DNA of 8,905 bases from assembly GCA_964554105.1 (NCBI GenBank), contig CAZKNF010000101.1:1-8905 (forward strand). The letters are read 5' to 3'. Below are positions 5,366 to 8,905 of this stretch, in pieces. Source of the stretch: CAZKNF01 sp964554105 (lineage in GTDB: Bacteria; Bacteroidota; Rhodothermia; Rhodothermales; VXPQ01). The notes under the pieces were generated by a model, which searched no databases, had not been told where the DNA came from, and saw only the letters and a program-made list of their open reading frames with translations. The position numbers were made by a program, and so were the translations under genes. Every line of letters begins with the position of its first letter. Within the stretch, counting starts at the first letter, position 1.

Positions 5366-7621
5366 TCAGAATAGTCCGACGGGGTCGACGTCGATGTTCA
5401 CGCGACATTTCGATGGCGGATCGCCGAATGCATCTTCGGTCAGTCGCAGAATATCCTGCAAAGCATTCCGACGGCGGGCTTTCAGGATCGTATGGTAACG
5501 GTACTGCTTCTTTACGCGGCTGATGAAAGCCGGCTCCGGACCCAGCACTTCGATGTCACCGGCATGACGTCGAAGCTCGGCGGTCCAATCCCGCGCCAGA
5601 TCCGCCACTCGCCCCTCAGTGGGACCCTTGAACTCGACAGCTGCGAGGCGGCCGAACGGTGGATATTCCAGCTTCTGACGCTCATCAAGTATGGCATCCG
5701 CGAAGGCAGCGTAATCGTGGTCACGGGCGTACCGTACGATCGGTCGGTCGGGATTGCGGGTTTGGATGATCACCTCGCCCGGAAGCGATGCGCGACCCGC
5801 GCGGCCCGATACCTGTGCCAGGAGCTGAAACGTTCGCTCTTCAGATCGAAAGTCAGGCAGCATCATGCCGAGGTCGGCATTGATGACGCCGACGAGCGTC
5901 ACGCGTCCGAAGTCGAGACCCTTGGCGACCATTTGCGTCCCCAGAAGGATGTCCGCCTCGCCATCGCCGAAGCGCCGCAGCAGCTGTTCGTGTGCGGTCT
6001 TGCCGGTCGTCGTGTCCAGGTCCATCCTGATAATCCGCGCACCGGGAAGGTGCTCTTCAAGCTCTTCCTCAACGCGCTGCGTGCCGGTCCCGAAGATATC
6101 TATCGTATCCCGGCCGCATACCGGGCACGACGCGGGGATGCGCGCAGTGCGACCACAGTAATGGCAGCGCAGGTGGCGGCGGCTTTTGTGAAGCGTCATT
6201 GTCACCGAGCAATCCGGGCACTCGGGCCCCCATCCGCAATCGCGGCACTGTACCATAGGCGCGTAGCCTCTGCGATTTTGAAGGAGGATGATCTGCTCCT
6301 TTTTTCGGATCCGCTCTTCGATCGCGTCGATCAGGGTCGTGGAGAATGCGCCGCGCAGGCGCCCCTGGTTCTGCTCGACACGAAGATCGACAATCCGCAC
6401 GTCCGGGAGCATTGCCGTCTCGCCGTCCGGGAGCGGCACGCGGCCGGGCATGCTCAACAGCTCATATTTGCCTGACCGAACATTCAGGTAGGTTTCGAGA
6501 CTCGGCGTTGCCGATCCGAGGACGCAGACGGCATCATTCATCTTGGCGCGCATCACCGCCACGTCCCTGGCATGATACCGCGGAGCCGGATCCTGCTGCT
6601 TGTAGGAGGATTCGTGTTCCTCGTCGACGATGACGAGCCCGATGTTCGTCAGTGGTACGAGCAGGGCGGATCGCGGGCCGATCACCACGTCGTAGCGGCC
6701 GGTACGCAGTGCGCGCCACGCGTCGAATCGTTCGCCCTGGCTCATCCTGGAATGAAACACGGCGATTCGATCGCCGAAGTGGCTGCGAAAACGCCGCACG
6801 GTCTGCGGCGTGAGGGCGATTTCCGGAACGAGTACGATGCCTGTCTTGCCTTTCGCGAGCACGTGCTTCAACGCTTCGATGTAGACCTGCGTTTTCCCAC
6901 TGCCGGTCACGCCGTGCAGAAGAAACGTGCGGAATGACTCCTCTTCGACGGTCTTTCTGATGTTGTCCAGCGCATCGATCTGCGCCGGATGCAGTGCGAT
7001 TTCGACCGGCGATTCGGCCGCTCGTCCTTCGAACGGGGTTCTCAGCACCTCCTTTTCGACGACGTCGATGAGGCCGCGTCGCAGAAGGCTCTGTATTGTC
7101 GAGTGCGATGCACCGGCACGTTCCAGGAGATCGGCCTGACGCGGCTCGGGATCGCCTTCCGAGCGAAGTCCGGCGAGGCATTCGACGACGGCGATCTGCT
7201 TTGCGCCGGGAAGCGTTCGGCGGAGCTCGTCGACGGCTTGCGTATGCCGATACGGACCCGCGAACCGGACGTGCTTTTCGATCTTCGCACCCACGTCGCC
7301 TCCGCCTCCCGATGCGCCGGGCGGAAGCATCGCTCGAATGACATCCCCGTGCGAGCACACATAGTAATCGGCGATCCACCGGACAAGATCGAGCAATTCT
7401 TCGGTGAACGACGGCAGATCATCGAGCACGTCGAGGATGGGCTTGATGCGGTCGAGATCGACTACGTCGGCTCGCTCATCGACGATCACTCCCGTCAATC
7501 GTCGTGACCCGAACGGCACCAGAACGCGGCATCCCCGCAGCGCACGGGATCGCAGCTCCTCGGGCACGCCGTACGTGAATGGAAGAGGAAGCGGCAGCGG
7601 GAGGGATACGTCTACGTGCAT
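5366..7621 (-). CDS. priA: Primosomal protein N' (replication restart helicase PriA)
   Basis: PriA binds stalled, repaired forks and reloads the replicative helicase. The 751-residue protein is full length. The N-terminal 3'-DNA-end binding domain (about 1-105) has PLPFTYGVP and VPFGSRRLTGVIVD. A winged-helix region follows. The helicase core has Walker A GVTGSGKT at 237-244, DEEH at 333-336, the aromatic-rich loop ESSYKQQDPAPRYHARD, and LGSATPSLET at 368-377. Eight zinc cysteines sit at 459, 462, 468, 471, 486, 489, 499 and 502. The second lobe shows GTGTQRVEEEL, LLGTQMVAKGLDF and LAQVSGRAGR, followed by the C-terminal domain. ATG 7621 is the first start after an in-frame TGA 15 bp upstream. 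A Gly-rich stretch (GASGGGG) lies at 102-108. The gene lies 111 bp downstream of rpe, on the same strand. Confidence 0.97.
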   Translation of the reverse strand: MHVDVSLPLPLPLPFTYGVPEELRSRALRGCRVLVPFGSRRLTGVIVDERADVVDLDRIKPILDVLDDLPSFTEELLDLVRWIADYYVCSHGDVIRAMLPPGASGGGGDVGAKIEKHVRFAGPYRHTQAVDELRRTLPGAKQIAVVECLAGLRSEGDPEPRQADLLERAGASHSTIQSLLRRGLIDVVEKEVLRTPFEGRAAESPVEIALHPAQIDALDNIRKTVEEESFRTFLLHGVTGSGKTQVYIEALKHVLAKGKTGIVLVPEIALTPQTVRRFRSHFGDRIAVFHSRMSQGERFDAWRALRTGRYDVVIGPRSALLVPLTNIGLVIVDEEHESSYKQQDPAPRYHARDVAVMRAKMNDAVCVLGSATPSLETYLNVRSGKYELLSMPGRVPLPDGETAMLPDVRIVDLRVEQNQGRLRGAFSTTLIDAIEERIRKKEQIILLQNRRGYAPMVQCRDCGWGPECPDCSVTMTLHKSRRHLRCHYCGRTARIPASCPVCGRDTIDIFGTGTQRVEEELEEHLPGARIIRMDLDTTTGKTAHEQLLRRFGDGEADILLGTQMVAKGLDFGRVTLVGVINADLGMMLPDFRSEERTFQLLAQVSGRAGRASLPGEVIIQTRNPDRPIVRYARDHDYAAFADAILDERQKLEYPPFGRLAAVEFKGPTEGRVADLARDWTAELRRHAGDIEVLGPEPAFISRVKKQYRYHTILKARRRNALQDILRLTEDAFGDPPSKCRVNIDVDPVGLF

Positions 7622-7732
7622 ACAGGGCGAAAGTCACTTCACGGCAGATGGGGTGGGGATCGAAAGAGGATCCGCGCATTCCGTTCGTCTCCCATCAACG
7701 AGCCGTGGGCATGGCTCGATGCGGAAACCTTG
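7622..7732. other. Spacer between rpe and priA with a small hairpin, no gene
   Basis: No coding or RNA gene is visible in this 111-bp gap. CGAGCC (7699-7704) and GGCTCG (7713-7718) form a 6-bp stem, extendable by G-T and T-A pairs around GGGC. No T-tract follows in the direction of transcription, so it is at best a weak pause or processing site. A promoter for priA could lie here, but I could not pick one out with confidence. Confidence 0.3.
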
Positions 7733-8404
7733 CTACGCCTCGATCACCAGTGCGTCAAGGAACTGCTTGACGCTCTCGCCTATCGCCCGGCCTCCTCCAA
7801 AAATCGCGCTGCCGGCTACAATGACGTCGGCACCGGCGCCTACCACGCGGATCACATTACGCGCATCTACGCCGCCGTCGACTTCGAGATGCGCACGGGA
7901 GGCGATTTGATTCAGCAAGCTTCGCAGCCGCCTGATCTTATCGAGAGATGACGGTATAAAAGATTGCCCGCTGAAGCCGGGATTCACCGACATGACCAGG
8001 ACGAGGTCGACATCCGGCAGAATTTCCTGGAGCGCCGACAATGGTGTGGCCGGATTCAGGGCTACACCCGCCATGGCGCCCAACTTCTTGATGTGCTGAA
8101 CCGTGCGATGCAGGTGAGTGCAGGCCTCGGCGTGGACCGTGACGACGTCGGCGCCCGCATCCACGAAATCCTTCACGTAGCGGTCGGGCTGCTCGATCAT
8201 CAGATGTACGTCAAGTTTCGCACCGGTCTCCTGGGCTAGCGGTTTCAGTGCACGTACGACGAGCGGGCCTATCGTGATATTCGGCACGAAGTGGCCGTCC
8301 ATCACGTCGATATGCAGCCATTCGGCACCGGCTTCGATCGCTTCTCGGGCCTGATCCTCGAGGTGTGCGGCGTCGGCTGCGATGATGGACGGGGAGACGA
8401 TCAC
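7733..8404 (-). CDS. rpe: Ribulose-phosphate 3-epimerase
   Basis: The enzyme interconverts ribulose 5-phosphate and xylulose 5-phosphate in the pentose phosphate pathway, in the cytosol. The 223-residue TIM barrel has every expected landmark: SPSIIAAD at 4-11, LHIDVMDGHFVPN at 30-42 with metal ligand His31 and catalytic Asp33, DVHLMI at 65-70 with His67, VALNPATP at 114-121, VMSVNPGFSGQSFI at 137-150, VDGGV at 175-179 with catalytic Asp176, and GSAIF for phosphate binding. The start is GTG 8404-8402, supported by AGGGA eight bases upstream and by the normal family N-terminus. It follows nuoH by 44 bp on the same strand. Its substrate, ribulose 5-phosphate, is also the substrate of the RibB half of ribBA in this window. 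Confidence 0.97.
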   Translation of the reverse strand: MIVSPSIIAADAAHLEDQAREAIEAGAEWLHIDVMDGHFVPNITIGPLVVRALKPLAQETGAKLDVHLMIEQPDRYVKDFVDAGADVVTVHAEACTHLHRTVQHIKKLGAMAGVALNPATPLSALQEILPDVDLVLVMSVNPGFSGQSFIPSSLDKIRRLRSLLNQIASRAHLEVDGGVDARNVIRVVGAGADVIVAGSAIFGGGRAIGESVKQFLDALVIEA

Positions 8405-8412
8405 GAGACTAT

Positions 8413-8417
8413 TCCCT
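8413..8417 (-). promoter_or_regulatory. Shine-Dalgarno of rpe
   Basis: AGGGA on the minus strand sits 8 nt before the GTG start of rpe at 8404. It is the clearest ribosome binding site in the window, and it supports the non-ATG start. Confidence 0.5.
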
Positions 8418-8448
8418 GTGGAGGAGCGTGGATTTCGATTGGCGGAAT

Positions 8449-8905
8449 TTACGCAAAAATGATGACGCCGATCGCGACGATGATGACGTTAACGAGTGCG
8501 ATCGGAAGAAGATACTTCCACCCGAGGGTCATCAGCTGATTGTACTTGAATCGTGGGAAGGTCCACCGCACCCAGATGAACAGGAATCCGAAGAACGCTG
8601 TTTTCACCAGCAGCGACAACACCTGCAGCACTCCGAGGAGAATGCTTCCTTCGAGTGCAGGAAAGGCGCCGAGGATGAGCGGCTCGAACGGTAGGAGATA
8701 CCCGCCGAAGAACAGCGTGGCAATCACGAAAGAGGCCACCCACCAGTTGACGTATTCGGCCAGGAAGAACATACCGAATTTCATGCCGCTGTATTCGGTG
8801 TGATAGCCGCCGACGAGTTCCTGTTCCGCCTCCGGCAGATCGAAGGGCGCGCGGTTCGTCTCGGCGAACGCCGTGATAATGAACACGATGGCGCCGATCG
8901 GATTC
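8449..8905 (-). CDS. nuoH: NADH-quinone oxidoreductase subunit H (complex I), 5' end cut by window
   Basis: This is the C-terminal part of the complex I membrane subunit that bridges the peripheral arm and the proton-pumping arm and helps form the quinone chamber. About 152 residues are visible, beginning NPIGAIVFIITAFAETNRAPFDLPEAEQELVGGYHTEYSG; ETNRAPFDLPEAE and GGYHTEYSG are the signature of NuoH/ND1. Hydrophobic spans follow (MFFLAEYVNWWVASFVIATLFFGG, a central LLGVLQVLSLLVKTAFFGFLFIW, and a terminal YLLPIALVNVIIVAIGVIIFA), separated by WVRWTFPRFKYNQLM, another conserved NuoH element. The reading frame is open to the right edge, so the real start lies outside. The stop is TAA at 8451-8449. 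The next gene on the strand is rpe, not nuoI as in the usual nuo operon. Confidence 0.96.
   Translation of the reverse strand, partial: NPIGAIVFIITAFAETNRAPFDLPEAEQELVGGYHTEYSGMKFGMFFLAEYVNWWVASFVIATLFFGGYLLPFEPLILGAFPALEGSILLGVLQVLSLLVKTAFFGFLFIWVRWTFPRFKYNQLMTLGWKYLLPIALVNVIIVAIGVIIFA

Noticed and set aside
5492..6475. 327-codon plus-strand open frame opposite priA
   Set aside because: It is antisense to intact PriA helicase motifs and zinc cysteines; openness is explained by the GC-rich codon pattern of priA.
6534..7379. 281-codon minus-strand frame inside priA
   Set aside because: It is an alternative frame on the same strand as priA, Arg-rich and without domain features.
7699..7718. 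Hairpin between rpe and priA as an intrinsic terminator
   Set aside because: The stem is short and no T-tract follows in the direction of transcription.
1..8905. CRISPR array, transposon, prophage, tRNA or defence system
   Set aside because: No regularly spaced repeats, terminal repeats, recombinase motifs or tRNA folds were seen; gene content is housekeeping throughout.

Overview
This window reads as an ordinary housekeeping region of a Gram-negative bacterium. Every protein gene is intact except the two cut by the window edges. Several traits suggest the Bacteroidota/Rhodothermota/Gemmatimonadota side of the tree: Shine-Dalgarno sequences are mostly absent or weak, the one good promoter fits a TTG-N19-TAnnTTTG-like pattern as well as a sigma70 pattern, the dephospho-CoA kinase carries a KEAALIFEAGS motif, and there is an outer-membrane beta-barrel ending in Phe. 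This placement is an inference from motifs, not a phylogeny.

Left part. A 6-pyruvoyl-tetrahydropterin synthase family gene (minus strand) runs off the left edge. A divergent spacer of about 200 bp follows. It holds a long imperfect inverted repeat (362-432) and a promoter (453-480) reading right. That promoter would drive a compact plus-strand operon: a HIT-family nucleotide hydrolase, a large uncharacterised signal-peptide-bearing beta-barrel protein, and dephospho-CoA kinase (coaE). The gaps are 14 bp and 1 bp.

Right part. Everything from 3531 to the right edge is on the minus strand. In order of transcription it is: the C-terminal part of nuoH (complex I membrane subunit), rpe (ribulose-phosphate 3-epimerase), priA (replication-restart helicase), a small SRP RNA gene (ffs) in the spacer after priA, yajC (Sec translocon accessory protein) and ribBA (bifunctional riboflavin synthesis enzyme). 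ribBA converges on coaE, and the two overlap by 6 bp with back-to-back stop codons.

How it fits together. The genes serve cofactor synthesis (CoA, riboflavin, a pterin), protein export (SRP RNA beside YajC), DNA replication restart, the pentose phosphate pathway and respiration. I see no CRISPR array, transposase, integrase, tRNA, toxin-antitoxin pair or defence genes. The main items beyond routine protein calls are the SRP RNA, whose footprint also settles the yajC start, the structured element in the divergent spacer, and the unknown outer-membrane barrel locked between two metabolic genes.
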